Shown: in pieces, positions 7,817-18,637 of the stretch
How the letters are laid out: each line of letters starts with the position of its first letter
Position numbering within the stretch: the stretch's first letter is position 1
Assembly (NCBI GenBank): GCA_947492995.1
Contig: CANLOU010000001.1
Span: forward strand, 248,001-312,000
DNA length: 64,000 nucleotides
Source: an uncultured Litoreibacter sp.
GTDB taxonomy: Bacteria > Pseudomonadota > Alphaproteobacteria > Rhodobacterales > Rhodobacteraceae
Reading direction: 5' to 3'
Notes under the pieces: model-generated
Databases searched by the model: none
What the model was told of the DNA's origin: nothing
The model's input: the letters and a program-made list of their open reading frames with translations, nothing else
Program-made: the position numbers and the translations under genes

Positions 7817-9049
7817 TTACGCGAATTCGCCCATTTCAAACCCAAGCGCCTTGGCGACGGTAAAGATGTCCTTGTCGCCCCGCCCGCACATGTTCATGCA
7901 GATAATGTGGTCCTTGGGCAGGGTCGGCGCGATCTTCATGACATGCGCCAGCGCGTGGGATGGCTCCAAGGCGGGGATGATGCCTTCCTGCTCGCAGCAC
8001 AGCTGGAACGCCTCCAGCGCCTCCACATCGGTGATCGAGACATACTCAGCGCGGCCAATTTCATGCAGCCAGGAATGCTCCGGCCCGATGCCCGGATAGT
8101 CCAGCCCGGCGGAGATCGAGAACCCTTCCAAAATCTGCCCGTCATCATCTTGCAGCAGATAGGTGCGGTTGCCATGCAGCACGCCCGGGCGGCCGCCCGT
8201 CAGAGACGCGCAATGCTCCATCTTGGCGTTCACGCCTTTGCCGCCCGCCTCAACACCGATGATGTTGACCTCCTTGTCGTCAAGGAAGGGGAAGAACAGC
8301 CCCATCGCGTTGGAGCCGCCGCCAATGGCGGCAATGATGGTGTCGGGCAAACGGCCCTCGGCCTCGTGCAGCTGTTCCTTGGCTTCCTTGCCGATGATCG
8401 CCTGGAAATCGCGCACCATCGCCGGGTACGGGTGGGGACCCGCCACCGTGCCAATGCAGTAAAACGTGTCGCGCACATTGGTGACCCAGTCGCGCAGCGC
8501 GTCGTTCATCGCGTCTTTCAGGGTGCCGCGGCCAGATGTCACCGGCACCACCTCCGCGCCCAGCAGGCGCATGCGGAACACGTTGGGGGCCTGACGTTCC
8601 ACGTCATGCGCGCCCATATAGACCACGCATTTCAGCCCGAACTTGGCGCATACCGTGGCCGTGGCCACCCCATGCTGGCCTGCGCCGGTTTCGGCAATGA
8701 TGCGGGTCTTGCCCATGCGCCGCGCCAGAATGATCTGGCCCAGCACGTTGTTGATCTTATGGGCGCCGGTGTGGTTCAGCTCGTCGCGCTTCATGTAGAT
8801 CTTGGCGCCACCCAGCTTCTCGGTCAGCCGTTCGGCGTGATACATTGGCGAGGGGCGGCCCACGTAATGCTTCCACAGGAAATCCATCTCGTCCCAGAAG
8901 GTCTTGTCGGTCTTGGCGTGCTCGTATTGCTCCTCCAGCTCGAGGATCAGCGGCATCAGTGTCTCGGAGACGAACCGCCCGCCAAAATCGCCAAAGCGCC
9001 CGTTTTCGTCAGGGCCGGTCATGAAGCTGTTGAATAGGTCGTTTGCCAT
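7817..9049 (-). CDS. trpB: tryptophan synthase beta subunit
   Basis: 410 residues, full length. It condenses indole with serine in a PLP-dependent reaction. The PLP lysine lies in [12 protein letters not shown] near residue 95, the phosphate-binding loop is GGGSNAMG near residue 240, and the C-terminal [14 protein letters not shown] is typical. The start is the ATG at 9049, nine bases after AGGAG; the in-frame ATG at 9058 directly abuts the Shine-Dalgarno. Upstream on the same strand come a small gene and trpF; trpA is not in the window. A palindrome array lies between the small gene and trpB, inside what should be one transcript. Confidence 0.98.
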   Translation of the reverse strand: MANDLFNSFMTGPDENGRFGDFGGRFVSETLMPLILELEEQYEHAKTDKTFWDEMDFLWKHYVGRPSPMYHAERLTEKLGGAKIYMKRDELNHTGAHKINNVLGQIILARRMGKTRIIAETGAGQHGVATATVCAKFGLKCVVYMGAHDVERQAPNVFRMRLLGAEVVPVTSGRGTLKDAMNDALRDWVTNVRDTFYCIGTVAGPHPYPAMVRDFQAIIGKEAKEQLHEAEGRLPDTIIAAIGGGSNAMGLFFPFLDDKEVNIIGVEAGGKGVNAKMEHCASLTGGRPGVLHGNRTYLLQDDDGQILEGFSISAGLDYPGIGPEHSWLHEIGRAEYVSITDVEALEAFQLCCEQEGIIPALEPSHALAHVMKIAPTLPKDHIICMNMCGRGDKDIFTVAKALGFEMGEFA

Positions 9050-9108
9050 TGCGCGCATCTCCTAGTGGACTATGCGTGAGTATAGCCCTCAGGAGCCGAC
9101 GACAAGAG

Positions 9109-9202
9109 AAAGGCGTTTCGAAACGCCTTTTGTCGCGGTTTTCAAACCGCGATGTAAACCCGCTTCCAAGCGGGTTCCCGAAAGGACCTTCGAAGGTCCT
9201 TT
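9109..9202. repeat. palindrome array B, within the trp gene cluster
   Basis: Four units: 9109-9130 (22 bases, perfect, centre TTCGAA), 9133-9152 (nine-base arms, two-base centre), 9157-9176 (nine-base arms, two-base centre) and 9181-9202 (22 bases, perfect, centre TTCGAA). Spacers are 2, 4 and 4 bases. The outer units are perfect and TTCGAA-centred; the inner ones are centred on TTTTCAAA and CTTCCAAG. The last unit touches the stop codon of the small gene at 9202-9204. The sequences are unlike those of arrays A and C, although the architecture is the same. Confidence 0.88.
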
Positions 9203-9432
9203 CACACCACGCGCCGAATTGGCCGGGAATTGCAAAACACAACGAAATGGCGGCCGTTTTCGACCGCGCTGAACCCTCTGCGCTGCACCGCCTCCGAAAA
9301 GGCCGCGCGCCCGACCAGGCGTTCCACGTCGCGGATTTGGCGTTTCACAACGCCGCCCTTGCGGGCTTCGCCCGAGGAAAACAATTGGTCGAGCCAAAGA
9401 TCGGGGGTGAGGTAGTCCGGAAGCTGTGCCAT
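9202..9432 (-). CDS. conserved small protein between trpF and trpB
   Basis: 76 residues: MAQLPDYLTPDLWLDQLF at the N-terminus, then GGVVKRQIRDVERLVGR and a C-terminal HFVVFCNSRPIRRVV. Two basic patches flank a short helix, and the C-terminal strand with FCN looks conserved. I recall similar small proteins next to trpF in Rhodobacterales, some mislabelled as phosphoribosylanthranilate isomerase, but cannot confirm this. The ATG at 9432 is chosen because the conserved block starts there; an upstream ATG at 9486 would overlap trpF. No function is known. Its stop codon abuts palindrome array B. Confidence 0.7.
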   Translation of the reverse strand: MAQLPDYLTPDLWLDQLFSSGEARKGGVVKRQIRDVERLVGRAAFSEAVQRRGFSAVENGRHFVVFCNSRPIRRVV

Positions 9433-9466
9433 GACGTCTTCATGCCACCGGTCCCTTAAAATTTGA

Positions 9467-10108
9467 CTAAAGCTGCGCCGCCTCAATGAAACGCCGGATC
9501 AGTCCCGCGTCCTTGACCCCTGGCGCGCTTTCAACGCCTGAGGACACGTCAACCTGCTGCGCGCCCGTCAGGCGCACCGCCTCAGCGACGTTGTCGGGCG
9601 TCAGCCCGCCCGCCAGCATCCACGGCACGGGCCAACGGCGGCCGGCGATCAGGCGCCAGTCAAAGGTCAGCCCGTTGCCGCCCGGCAGGTCCGCATCACG
9701 CGGGGGCTTGGCGTCAATCAGCAGCTGGTCTGCCGCTAGCGCATAGTCATTGAGTGCCGGCAGGTCGCTTTCATCGGCCACGCCGACGGCCTTCATCACC
9801 GGCAGCCCGTAGCGGGCGCGCAGGTCAGCCACCCGGTCCGGGGTCTCCGCCCCGTGCAGTTGCAACATGTCCAGCGGTACGGCCTCGACAAGTTGGTCCA
9901 GCACCGCATCGGTGGCGTCCACGGTCAGCGCCACTTTGGCGATGCCCATGGGCACCTCCAGAGCCATGGCTCTGGCGGCGTCCAGCGACAGGTGCCGCGG
10001 CGATTTAGGGAAAAACACGAAGCCCACATAGGCGGCCCCCGCCTGCGCGCAGGCGGCCACGTCGGCGGCGCTGCCAAGACCGCAGATTTTCACGCGAATG
10101 TCGGACAT
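9467..10108 (-). CDS. trpF: phosphoribosylanthranilate isomerase
   Basis: 213 residues, a TIM barrel. It performs the Amadori rearrangement of phosphoribosylanthranilate in tryptophan synthesis. Landmarks are VKICGL at residues 6-11 with the catalytic cysteine, [19 protein letters not shown] near residue 83, a D-A-K strand near residue 133 with the catalytic aspartate, and the phosphate loops [10 protein letters not shown] and [15 protein letters not shown]. Normal length, all key residues present. It follows ihfB and a LapA-domain gene on the same strand and precedes the small gene and trpB. Confidence 0.97.
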   Translation of the reverse strand: MSDIRVKICGLGSAADVAACAQAGAAYVGFVFFPKSPRHLSLDAARAMALEVPMGIAKVALTVDATDAVLDQLVEAVPLDMLQLHGAETPDRVADLRARYGLPVMKAVGVADESDLPALNDYALAADQLLIDAKPPRDADLPGGNGLTFDWRLIAGRRWPVPWMLAGGLTPDNVAEAVRLTGAQQVDVSSGVESAPGVKDAGLIRRFIEAAQL

Positions 10109-10132
10109 GGGGTGTGGCCCTACCCTGCTTGC

Positions 10133-10474
10133 TTATTCCAGCAGCGCCAGAACCTCGTCCTGGCCTTTGGACTTTTCGGCCTTCATGCCTTTGACCTGAC
10201 GCGCCAGCTTTTCCTTCTCGCGCTTCTGGTGGCGGGCGTCGGCGCGGTGCTTGTGCTCGCGGAACCATTCCCAGACGAAGCCGATCAACAAGCCGACCAC
10301 GATGCTGGCAAAGATGATGATGAACAGCGGCAGCTCATAGCTGAAGGGCTGGCCCACATAGGCCGCCATCTCGTCGGGCAGAAGCTGGATGGCCACGGCG
10401 CCCCGGTTGGCCAGCGCCACAATCAGAAGGCAAAATCCGACAGCCGCTAAAAAGGCGTAACGCAGGTACCGCAT
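10133..10474 (-). CDS. LapA domain-containing membrane protein
   Basis: 113 residues with two membrane segments: residues 5-23 (an FLAAVGFCLLIVALANRG segment) and residues 46-68 (LFIIIFASIVVGLLIGFVWEW), then a basic, Lys/Arg-rich cytoplasmic helix. The N-terminal segment, the short periplasmic loop and the basic coiled tail match LapA/DUF1049. The relation to lipopolysaccharide assembly is known for the enterobacterial member only. It sits between ihfB (6 bases upstream) and trpF, as is usual in Rhodobacterales. Confidence 0.8.
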   Translation of the reverse strand: MRYLRYAFLAAVGFCLLIVALANRGAVAIQLLPDEMAAYVGQPFSYELPLFIIIFASIVVGLLIGFVWEWFREHKHRADARHQKREKEKLARQVKGMKAEKSKGQDEVLALLE

Positions 10475-10480
10475 GGGTGT

Positions 10481-10768
10481 TTAGCTTTCTTTGCCGTTCA
10501 ACCGGTCGCGCAACAGCTTGCCGGTTTTGAAGAAGGGGACGTGCTTCTCTTCTACATGAACTGCCTCGCCGGTGCGAGGGTTACGGCCGACGCGGGGCTC
10601 TCTTTTCTTCACAGAAAACGCGCCAAATCCGCGCAGCTCTACTCTGTTACCGTCGGCCACGGCGTCGATGACCTCTTCAAAGACGGTATTCACAATGCGT
10701 TCCACATCACGTTGGTAGAGATGGGGGTTGTCGTCAGCGATCTTTTGAATCAGCTCGGAACGTATCAT
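10481..10768 (-). CDS. ihfB: integration host factor beta subunit
   Basis: 95 residues. With IhfA it forms the DNA-bending IHF heterodimer. It has the HU/IHF family pattern: [26 protein letters not shown] at the start, [22 protein letters not shown] (the minor-groove-binding arm with its proline) and a C-terminal [16 protein letters not shown]-x-G-R-N-P is the intercalating arm tip. It is the first gene of a leftward run with lapA-like, trpF and trpB; its promoter should lie in the 130 bases beyond 10768. Confidence 0.97.
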   Translation of the reverse strand: MIRSELIQKIADDNPHLYQRDVERIVNTVFEEVIDAVADGNRVELRGFGAFSVKKREPRVGRNPRTGEAVHVEEKHVPFFKTGKLLRDRLNGKES

Positions 10769-11189
10769 TAAATATCCTCCCCAGGATGAATGCAGCTTGG
10801 GGTTGGCCCCACTTAAAAACAGACTATAGGCCGAATAAACGTGGTGAGGAAAGGGATTAGGTGGCGGTAAGTCCCCCTATACTTCTTAGAATCCGCCGAT
10901 TCAGCGCAGGAACGCGCAGAAATTTGCGACGCGGGGGTGAGACTGTAAACTTTGCCTGACGGATGGGATTATCCCGTCTCCGCCGATTCGGGTGACGAAT
11001 TCAGCGGCCGGAGCCACCCTCAGCCAAATTCGCCTTGGCATTTGCGGGGTCAGACGCGCGTCAAACGCAAGCAGCGGCGCGGTCGGCTTGGCAATCCACA
11101 TGTGGCACAACTTGCGGGGGTCTTCAGAGGCGATCAGGCATTTGCACAGTGACCACACAGGACACAGGGACCCCGTCCACGGTTCACTC
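10769..11189. other. intergenic region with the ihfB promoter and no recognisable gene
   Basis: The first 90 bases above the ihfB start are A/T-richer and should hold its promoter. The rest, up to the YHYH remnant, stays open on the minus strand as a run-on of the shifted frame, but its translation is Pro/Arg-rich and resembles nothing I know. The composition looks like decayed coding DNA. Confidence 0.4.
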
Positions 11190-11665
11190 GCTATGGTATT
11201 TGGCGTTTGGCTCTCCTGATTTGGGGCAGGCATCGCTTGGCGCAGGTCTTCCTCGCTGATCCCCAACAGTTTGGCCGCCGCTGCAGAATTTGGCGGGCAA
11301 CCATTTCCCAAAGCCTCCGTCAACGCCTTCACAGAGACGCCGTATTGGGTCGCGATCGCCTCAAAATTCGTCGGCCGACAGGTGGTCGTGATAGATGCCG
11401 TTGGGGAATTCTGGCGTGGGCCCGAAATCGCCGCTGCATGCGTCAAGGTCATCGCTCCCGACCACGATGCCATCAACATCATTGTTGCTGTAGATGGGAA
11501 ACCCATCCGCCGGCACGCCACTGTGTTCTGGCACCAAGCCAGTGCCGCTCGTCGCGGCTCTGGCCAGCTGAAGCCCGTCATGCTGCTCACCAGGTTGACG
11601 TTTGGACCAAGTGGCGCAACCTGCCAGCAGGAGAAAAAGACGCTAAGCGGGCCTTTCTCGTCCAT
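11190..11665 (-). pseudogene. YHYH-domain protein, frameshifted
   Basis: On the minus strand one frame (11642 down to 11361) reads LFLLLAGCATW, a lipoprotein-like start, then GLVPEHSGVPADGFPIY, DGIVVGSDDLDACSGDF and FGPTPEFPNGIYHDHLSADEF, the typical core of YHYH proteins, and ends in a TGA at 11361-11363. The continuation, FEAIATQYGVSVKALTEAL and then GISEEDLRQAMPAPN, is in another frame; deleting one base from the four-A run at 11363-11366 would join them. A further frame change near 11640 separates the signal peptide from the only upstream ATG (11665). It could be real decay or a base error in the run. YHYH proteins are exported and of unknown role. Confidence 0.65.
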
Positions 11666-11797
11666 GTAGGAATTTGCGCTGTCGCGCAGCTTGGCGCGCT
11701 TCGGTGTAGGCGGCCGCGACTGTCGCGGCCGTGTTCAAGCCACCCGTGGTCGCAAAGCCGCCGCCCGGCCAAAACAGCGGGCGGCAGACGTTGGAAA

Positions 11798-13279
11798 TCA
11801 CAAGATAAAGTCGCTCTGCGACAGCTCGTTGACCCACTTGACCTCGATCACCGAGTCAACCGCCCCGTCCCCGTCAGCGTCAATCCGGACGTAGTCGCCG
11901 TCAAACAGGACCTCGCCCGCGCCGCCGCCAGAGAACGTGTCGCCCTCGATGAACTCAAGCCCGCCATATGATTTGAGGTGGATCTTGTCGACCCCGCTGT
12001 CAAAGCCCGCGATGACGTCGACCTGGCCTGCCACCACGCCGCTATCGCCCTCGCGGAACAAAAAGATGTCGCGGCTGTCGGTGTCCTCCCAGTCAAACAT
12101 CTCGTCCGCGCCCGCGCCGCCGATATAGATGTCGCGGCCCTCGCCGCCGATCAGCTCGTCGCGACCCGCGCCGCCAATCAGCTTGTCGCGCCCGTCATTG
12201 CCACGCAGCGCGTCGTCGCCCGCCTGGCCCGCGACCAGATCATCGCCCTCGCTGCCCGAAAGGGTGTCGTCGTCGTCGCCCCCGTAAAGCCGGTCATTGC
12301 CTGCGTCACCCCACATGACATCCGCGCCCGCGTCGCCCTGCATCAGGTCGTCACCCTGCCCACCCCCGGCGCGGTCGTCGCCGTTGCCGCCAATAATGGT
12401 GTCGCGCCCCGCGTCGCCCCACATCTCGTCATTGCCGTCGCCGCCCACGATGCGGTCATGGCCCGCGTCGCCGCTGATCCGGTCGTTGCCCGCGTCACCA
12501 CGCAGCAGGTCATTGCCGTCGCCGCCGCCAAGGCGGTCATTGCCCTCGCCGCCGATCAGGCGGTCGCGACCTTCCTCGCCCCAAAGCGCGTCGTCGCCCT
12601 TCTCTCCGTAGAGCGTGTCATTGCCGGTCCCGCCTCCAGCTGTGTCATTGCCGTTGCCGCCATAGACAGTGTCATTGCCATCGCCGGCCCAGACCTTGTC
12701 GTCGCCGCCGCCAGCCTCAAAAATCTCGTCGGCGGCCGCGTCCAGATCAAAGCTGTAATCGCCGCTGTTCAGCGTCTCGCTGCCATTGGTGCCGTAGACC
12801 ACGTTTTCGCCGTTTACGAAGTAATTCATCCAGCCCGCCACATCATCGACGGTTTCGTTGGCGTTGCCATCCTCGTTGCGGAAGCGGCCATCTTGATAGG
12901 TGAAGCCGACATGATAAATCGCGTCCGCCACAGTGTCGATGAAGTCGCGCCCCTGAAAGCGGTAGGCCCCGCCGTCGCCCTGAACCAGATGGAAACCGGT
13001 TTCCTCACTGCCCTCGTCATCGCCATGGCCTTCGACAAACTGCGCGTAAAGCGCAGGGTCGGCGCGGATGTAGTCGCTGATCGCGCGCAGATCGTCCGGT
13101 GTCAGCCGACCATCCTCATTGACGCCCGTGGCCTCGATTGCTGTCATGATGACCTCGTTCATCAGGATTGCGGCGGCGGCGCCACCCACGATGTCGGCGC
13201 GCACAATGTTTGCGGGCAGGCCCGGGTCGTTGCGGACATGTTCGACGATGGTCTCAAGTGTCAGTGTATTGGCTGGCAT
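11798..13279 (-). CDS. RTX calcium-binding repeat protein, probably type I secreted
   Basis: 493 residues, strongly acidic, no N-terminal signal. Residues about 160-420 are glycine/aspartate-rich RTX nonapeptides (G-G-x-G-N-D-x-L/I-x), nearly two dozen in tandem, which fold into a calcium-filled beta roll. The C-terminal 70 residues (VIAGFDSGVDKIHLKSYGG and onward) have the strand-rich form of type I secretion signals. The N-terminal 150 residues form a separate domain (GFHLVQGDGGAYRFQGRDF, then DTVADAIYHVGF and EDGNANETVDDVAGW), which I recall from secreted heme-peroxidase-like RTX proteins, although no peroxidase domain is present. No HlyB/HlyD genes are nearby. The regular DNA repeats here come from the protein repeat. 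Confidence 0.85.
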   Translation of the reverse strand: MPANTLTLETIVEHVRNDPGLPANIVRADIVGGAAAAILMNEVIMTAIEATGVNEDGRLTPDDLRAISDYIRADPALYAQFVEGHGDDEGSEETGFHLVQGDGGAYRFQGRDFIDTVADAIYHVGFTYQDGRFRNEDGNANETVDDVAGWMNYFVNGENVVYGTNGSETLNSGDYSFDLDAAADEIFEAGGGDDKVWAGDGNDTVYGGNGNDTAGGGTGNDTLYGEKGDDALWGEEGRDRLIGGEGNDRLGGGDGNDLLRGDAGNDRISGDAGHDRIVGGDGNDEMWGDAGRDTIIGGNGDDRAGGGQGDDLMQGDAGADVMWGDAGNDRLYGGDDDDTLSGSEGDDLVAGQAGDDALRGNDGRDKLIGGAGRDELIGGEGRDIYIGGAGADEMFDWEDTDSRDIFLFREGDSGVVAGQVDVIAGFDSGVDKIHLKSYGGLEFIEGDTFSGGGAGEVLFDGDYVRIDADGDGAVDSVIEVKWVNELSQSDFIL

Positions 13280-13517
13280 AAGTCACCTCTTTGCGTGTTA
13301 AGCTCAATTGGAGTTGATCTGCCTCTTGGCCCCTAACAAAGCCGGCCCCCTGCTGGCGAGCGCGGGGTTTTGCCGACGGCGATCCGCCGCTTTTTGCATC
13401 CGCAGAAAAAAGCGAGAGCCCGCCCAATCGCACACGCGCCGCTCACCGAAGGTTTACATGCCAAACGATTTTTCCTGGGCCACACTGCGCCTGAACCCCG
13501 CCAATCGGAGCCCGCAT

Positions 13518-14879
13518 ATGTCCCTGTCCCGTCGTCAGTTCGCCGCCACTGTGGCGGCGTCATGCCTCGCGCCCGCAGCCTTTGCGCAAGGCGCTGACTA
13601 CAAGCTGATGATGCTCGACATTTTGTCGGGCGATCCGTCAATGGCTGGCCCCGCGCTTGAGGCGATCCGCGCGCGCGGCAATCCCGACATGGCCGCCGGG
13701 CTGATCCAGTCCCTGCGCTTTGCAAACGGCTCCCCCCGCGAGATCGTAAGGACCCTGCGGGCCATTACAGGAGCAAACCCCGGCGACGACTGGTTTGACT
13801 GGATGCTGTGGCAGGAGGCCAACCCGCAGGTCAAACCGCACCCGTCCTTCATCGACTTCAAGCGCGACACCATGCTGCGCATCGACCCCAATTTCGACGA
13901 CTTCCTGAAGCGCCGCTATCTGGACCCGGACAAGATGCGCATCCGGCTGGAGGAAATCACATGGGGCGGCGTCCGCAAGGACGGCATCCCGTCTTTGGAC
14001 CGGCCCAAGCTGACCAATGCCGCGGGCGCCAGCTACATGCGCGGCAGCGATCTGGTATTCGGAGTGTCGATCAACGGCGACGCGCGCGCCTACCCGCTGC
14101 GGATCATGGGCTGGCACGAGATGTTTAACGAGACCATCGGCGGGGTCCCCGTGGCCCTGGCCTATTGCACGCTGTGCGGGTCGGGCATCCTGTTTGAAAC
14201 CAAACTCAAAGGCCGCGTGCGCCCGCTGATCTTCGGGTCCAGTGGGTTCCTTTACCGGTCCAACAAGCTGATGTTCGACCGCCAGACCAACTCGCTTTGG
14301 AACCAGTTTACCGGCCAACCTGTCGTGGGTCGCCTCGCCTCCAAAAACATCGCGCTGAAGCAGCGCCCCGTCGTCATCACCACGTGGGACGCTTGGAAGG
14401 CGCAGAACCCCGGAACCAGAATCCTGTCATTGGATACCGGCCACAGGCGCGACTATGGGTCGGGCGTGGTGTACGCCGACTATTTCGGCTCCAACCAATT
14501 GATGTTCCCGACCAATGTGGACCAGCGCCGCCACAAGCAAAAAGAATACGTCTTTGGCATCCGCCAGTTTGGCGGGGCAAAGGCATGGCCGCTCAAGGCC
14601 TTCAGGCGGCAGGGTGTCCTCAATGATGGCATGCTCGACACGCCATTGGTGCTGATCGGCGATGACGCATCCAGAACCGTGCGCGCCTATGAGCGCGGCG
14701 CCCTTACCTTCAAAAAACGCGGCGGCGGGCTGGTGTCAAACGACGGGCGGGCGTGGCAGGTGACAGAAGATGCGCTTGTCTCCGGTGCCAACACGCTCCC
14801 CCGCGTCGCGGGGCATGTGGCCTATTGGTTCGCCTGGAACGGCTATCTCGGCGCGAAAAGTGAGCTATACAAAGGATAG
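13518..14879 (+). CDS. DUF3179 domain protein with Tat signal
   Basis: 453 residues. The N-terminus SLSRRQFAATVAASCLAPAAF has a twin-arginine motif and a hydrophobic run ending near residue 23, so it should be exported folded. The rest matches DUF3179: GISSL-like PSLDRPKLTNA, FGVSINGDARAYPLRIMGWHE, the cysteine motif CTLCGSG near residue 220, then GFLYRSNKLMFDRQTNSLW and VDQRRHKQKEYVFG. The two cysteines and conserved histidines suggest metal or heme binding; the role is unknown. The ATG at 13518 is seven bases after GGAG; an in-frame ATG at 13458 would bury the Tat signal. It is divergent from the RTX gene and precedes katG. Confidence 0.85.
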   Translation: MSLSRRQFAATVAASCLAPAAFAQGADYKLMMLDILSGDPSMAGPALEAIRARGNPDMAAGLIQSLRFANGSPREIVRTLRAITGANPGDDWFDWMLWQEANPQVKPHPSFIDFKRDTMLRIDPNFDDFLKRRYLDPDKMRIRLEEITWGGVRKDGIPSLDRPKLTNAAGASYMRGSDLVFGVSINGDARAYPLRIMGWHEMFNETIGGVPVALAYCTLCGSGILFETKLKGRVRPLIFGSSGFLYRSNKLMFDRQTNSLWNQFTGQPVVGRLASKNIALKQRPVVITTWDAWKAQNPGTRILSLDTGHRRDYGSGVVYADYFGSNQLMFPTNVDQRRHKQKEYVFGIRQFGGAKAWPLKAFRRQGVLNDGMLDTPLVLIGDDASRTVRAYERGALTFKKRGGGLVSNDGRAWQVTEDALVSGANTLPRVAGHVAYWFAWNGYLGAKSELYKG

Positions 14880-14885
14880 GCTGTC

Positions 14886-14911
14886 ATAAGAATAACCTAT
14901 CGCAAAAATCA
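14886..14911 (+). promoter_or_regulatory. possible OxyR-like half site upstream of katG
   Basis: ATAA-N7-CTAT-N7-ATCA at 14886-14911 partly fits the OxyR pattern ATAG-N7-CTAT repeated at 7-base spacing: seven of eight bases match in the first dimer, while the second half is poor. It lies about 130 bases before the katG start. An alternative reading is the simple inverted repeat GATAGG (14875-14880) and CCTATC (14896-14901) over the end of the DUF3179 gene. Confidence 0.2.
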
Positions 14912-15019
14912 GAAAATGTAACTTCATCTAATGGCGATAACCCGCTACCAATGCGGCAACGCAACCTTGGGGGGCGCGATACCAATCGTTCCGCACAGGG
15001 CCGTGACCCAACATCTTAA

Positions 15020-17251
<2,232 letters not shown>

Positions 17252-17279
17252 GCGGCAAGACACATCAAAACAAAACAAC

Positions 17280-17311
17280 GGCGCGCCCTACCAACAGGGC
17301 GCGCCTTTTTT
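17280..17311 (+). terminator. intrinsic terminator of katG
   Basis: A ten-base-pair stem, GGCGCGCCCT and AGGGCGCGCC, closes a six-base loop and is followed by six T residues, 29 bases after the katG stop. Confidence 0.92.
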
Positions 17312-17394
17312 GATTGAGAGAGCCGTGTGCAGTGCTGCTCAGTGGCTCCTTGGAAGTCCCGTTAGCGCACGAAGCGGTCGTTCGGATCTGGAAA

Positions 17395-17487
17395 AATCCG
17401 CTTCGAAGCGGATTGGGGCAAACGTCTTCGAAGACGTTTTTGAGCACGAATTGCAATTCGTGCGCACAAGGCCGTTCGAACGGCCTT
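17395..17487. repeat. palindrome array C: inverted copy of array A
   Basis: Units at 17395-17414, 17420-17439, 17444-17463 and 17468-17487 are identical to the four units of array A in reverse order; as each unit is self-complementary, this equals an inverted copy. Spacers (5, 4, 4) also match, with one base changed. Similarity extends into the flanks, roughly 17367-17494 against 3610-3738, with scattered substitutions. It lies between the katG terminator and the convergent cmk gene. The rest of the 373-base gap (17252-17624) holds the terminator, an A/T-rich stretch near 17550-17600 and a short inverted repeat CGACGC-AC-GCGTCG at 17601-17614; no gene is seen. Confidence 0.9.
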
Positions 17488-17624
17488 GTCCCGCTCAGAA
17501 CTCAGCGCGGACATTCGCCGCACCCCGCGTAATAAAACACGGGTAAACAAGTGGTTAAACTAACATACAATATCTATATATTACAATACGTTACAGATTT
17601 CGACGCACGCGTCGGAACCCGCTA

Positions 17625-18236
17625 TCAGCCCTCAAAGACCGCCGCCACAGCCTTGATCGCCACGGCCACGGCCGCCTCAATATCCATCTCGGACGTGTCG
17701 ATCAGAACCGCATCCTCCGCCGGTTTCAAAGGCGCGGCCTCCCGCTCCCGATCGCGTTGGTCGCGGACCCTCAGGTCCTCAAGAACCCCCTGCCGGGTCA
17801 CGTCCTGCCCCTTGCCCGACAGCTCCAGATACCGCCGCTCCGCCCGGATCTCGTCGCTGGCGGTGACGAAAAGTTTCACTTCAGCCTCGGGGCAGATCAC
17901 CGTGCCAATGTCCCGCCCATCCAGGACCGCGCCCTCCTCTCGTCGGGCAAAGCTGCATTGAAACTCAACCAATGCCGCGCGCACCTCGGGGATGGCGGCG
18001 CATTTGGAGGCCGCCTGCGCGACCTCTGTGGTCCGCAGGTCATCGCGCGCCAAATCTTCCACCCGCAATGTCCGTGCCGCCGCCACCGGATCCTCGCCAC
18101 CCAGAACCCGCGCACCCGTCGCCCGGTAGATCAATCCCGTATCGAGATGGGCAAACCCAAAATGCGCCGCCACCCGCTTGGAAAGCGTGCCCTTCCCCGC
18201 CGCCGCCGGGCCGTCTATTGCCACCGTGAACATCAT
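17625..18236 (-). CDS. cmk: cytidylate kinase
   Basis: 203 residues. It phosphorylates CMP and dCMP. The P-loop is [18 protein letters not shown] near the N-terminus; [12 protein letters not shown] is the CMP-binding region, and [23 protein letters not shown] is the strongly conserved central motif. The lid has R-A-E-R-R. Length is normal. The start overlaps the stop of the upstream formaldehyde-activating-family gene by four bases. aroA, its usual partner, lies two genes upstream in the same run. Confidence 0.95.
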   Translation of the reverse strand: MMFTVAIDGPAAAGKGTLSKRVAAHFGFAHLDTGLIYRATGARVLGGEDPVAAARTLRVEDLARDDLRTTEVAQAASKCAAIPEVRAALVEFQCSFARREEGAVLDGRDIGTVICPEAEVKLFVTASDEIRAERRYLELSGKGQDVTRQGVLEDLRVRDQRDREREAAPLKPAEDAVLIDTSEMDIEAAVAVAIKAVAAVFEG

Positions 18237-18637
18237 TCCACCTTCGTCGTAAGGTTCGGGTCCGCCTGCGCCGCGCAGGGCAGCCCATCAGCGATCTCAT
18301 AGTAATCGCCCTTGTCGGCGCAAAAGATATGGCCCTTCAGGGTCAACCCGGTTTCCCCATCCATGCTGCCTGCATGGATCGAGATATTCTGCCCCGCACC
18401 GTCCCAAAACAGGCTGGAGCCACAGGCCCCGCAAAACCCCCGCCGCGCAGTGCCAGAGGAGGCATACCACACTGGGTCGCCCGTGATCTCGATCTGGTCC
18501 CGCGCCACAGAGGTTGCCGTCACGTAGTTCCCGCTCGACTTGCGGCACTGGACACAGTGGCACGCCACAACAGGACGCAAGGCACCGTTGGTGACATATC
18601 TGATCGCGCCACACAGGCACCCGCCGGAACGTTTCAT
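18233..18637 (-). CDS. GFA/CENP-V family zinc protein
   Basis: 134 residues with the zinc-binding pattern of glutathione-dependent formaldehyde-activating-like proteins: [10 protein letters not shown] near residue 5, [11 protein letters not shown] near residue 26 and the structural-site pair CGACGSSLF near residue 70. The family is named for S-hydroxymethylglutathione formation, but most members are uncharacterised. The ATG at 18637 has GGGAGA a few bases upstream. It overlaps cmk and the membrane-protein gene by four bases each. A second family member lies at 58547-58915. Confidence 0.88.
   Translation of the reverse strand: MKRSGGCLCGAIRYVTNGALRPVVACHCVQCRKSSGNYVTATSVARDQIEITGDPVWYASSGTARRGFCGACGSSLFWDGAGQNISIHAGSMDGETGLTLKGHIFCADKGDYYEIADGLPCAAQADPNLTTKVE

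Noticed and set aside
7907-9037. Antisense frame across trpB
   Set aside because: trpB is intact with all PLP-binding residues; the antisense translation resembles nothing.
11978-13336. A 452-codon frame antisense to the RTX gene, rich in V-I-A repeats
   Set aside because: The repeats mirror the RTX nonapeptide coding repeats on the minus strand; no independent start signal.
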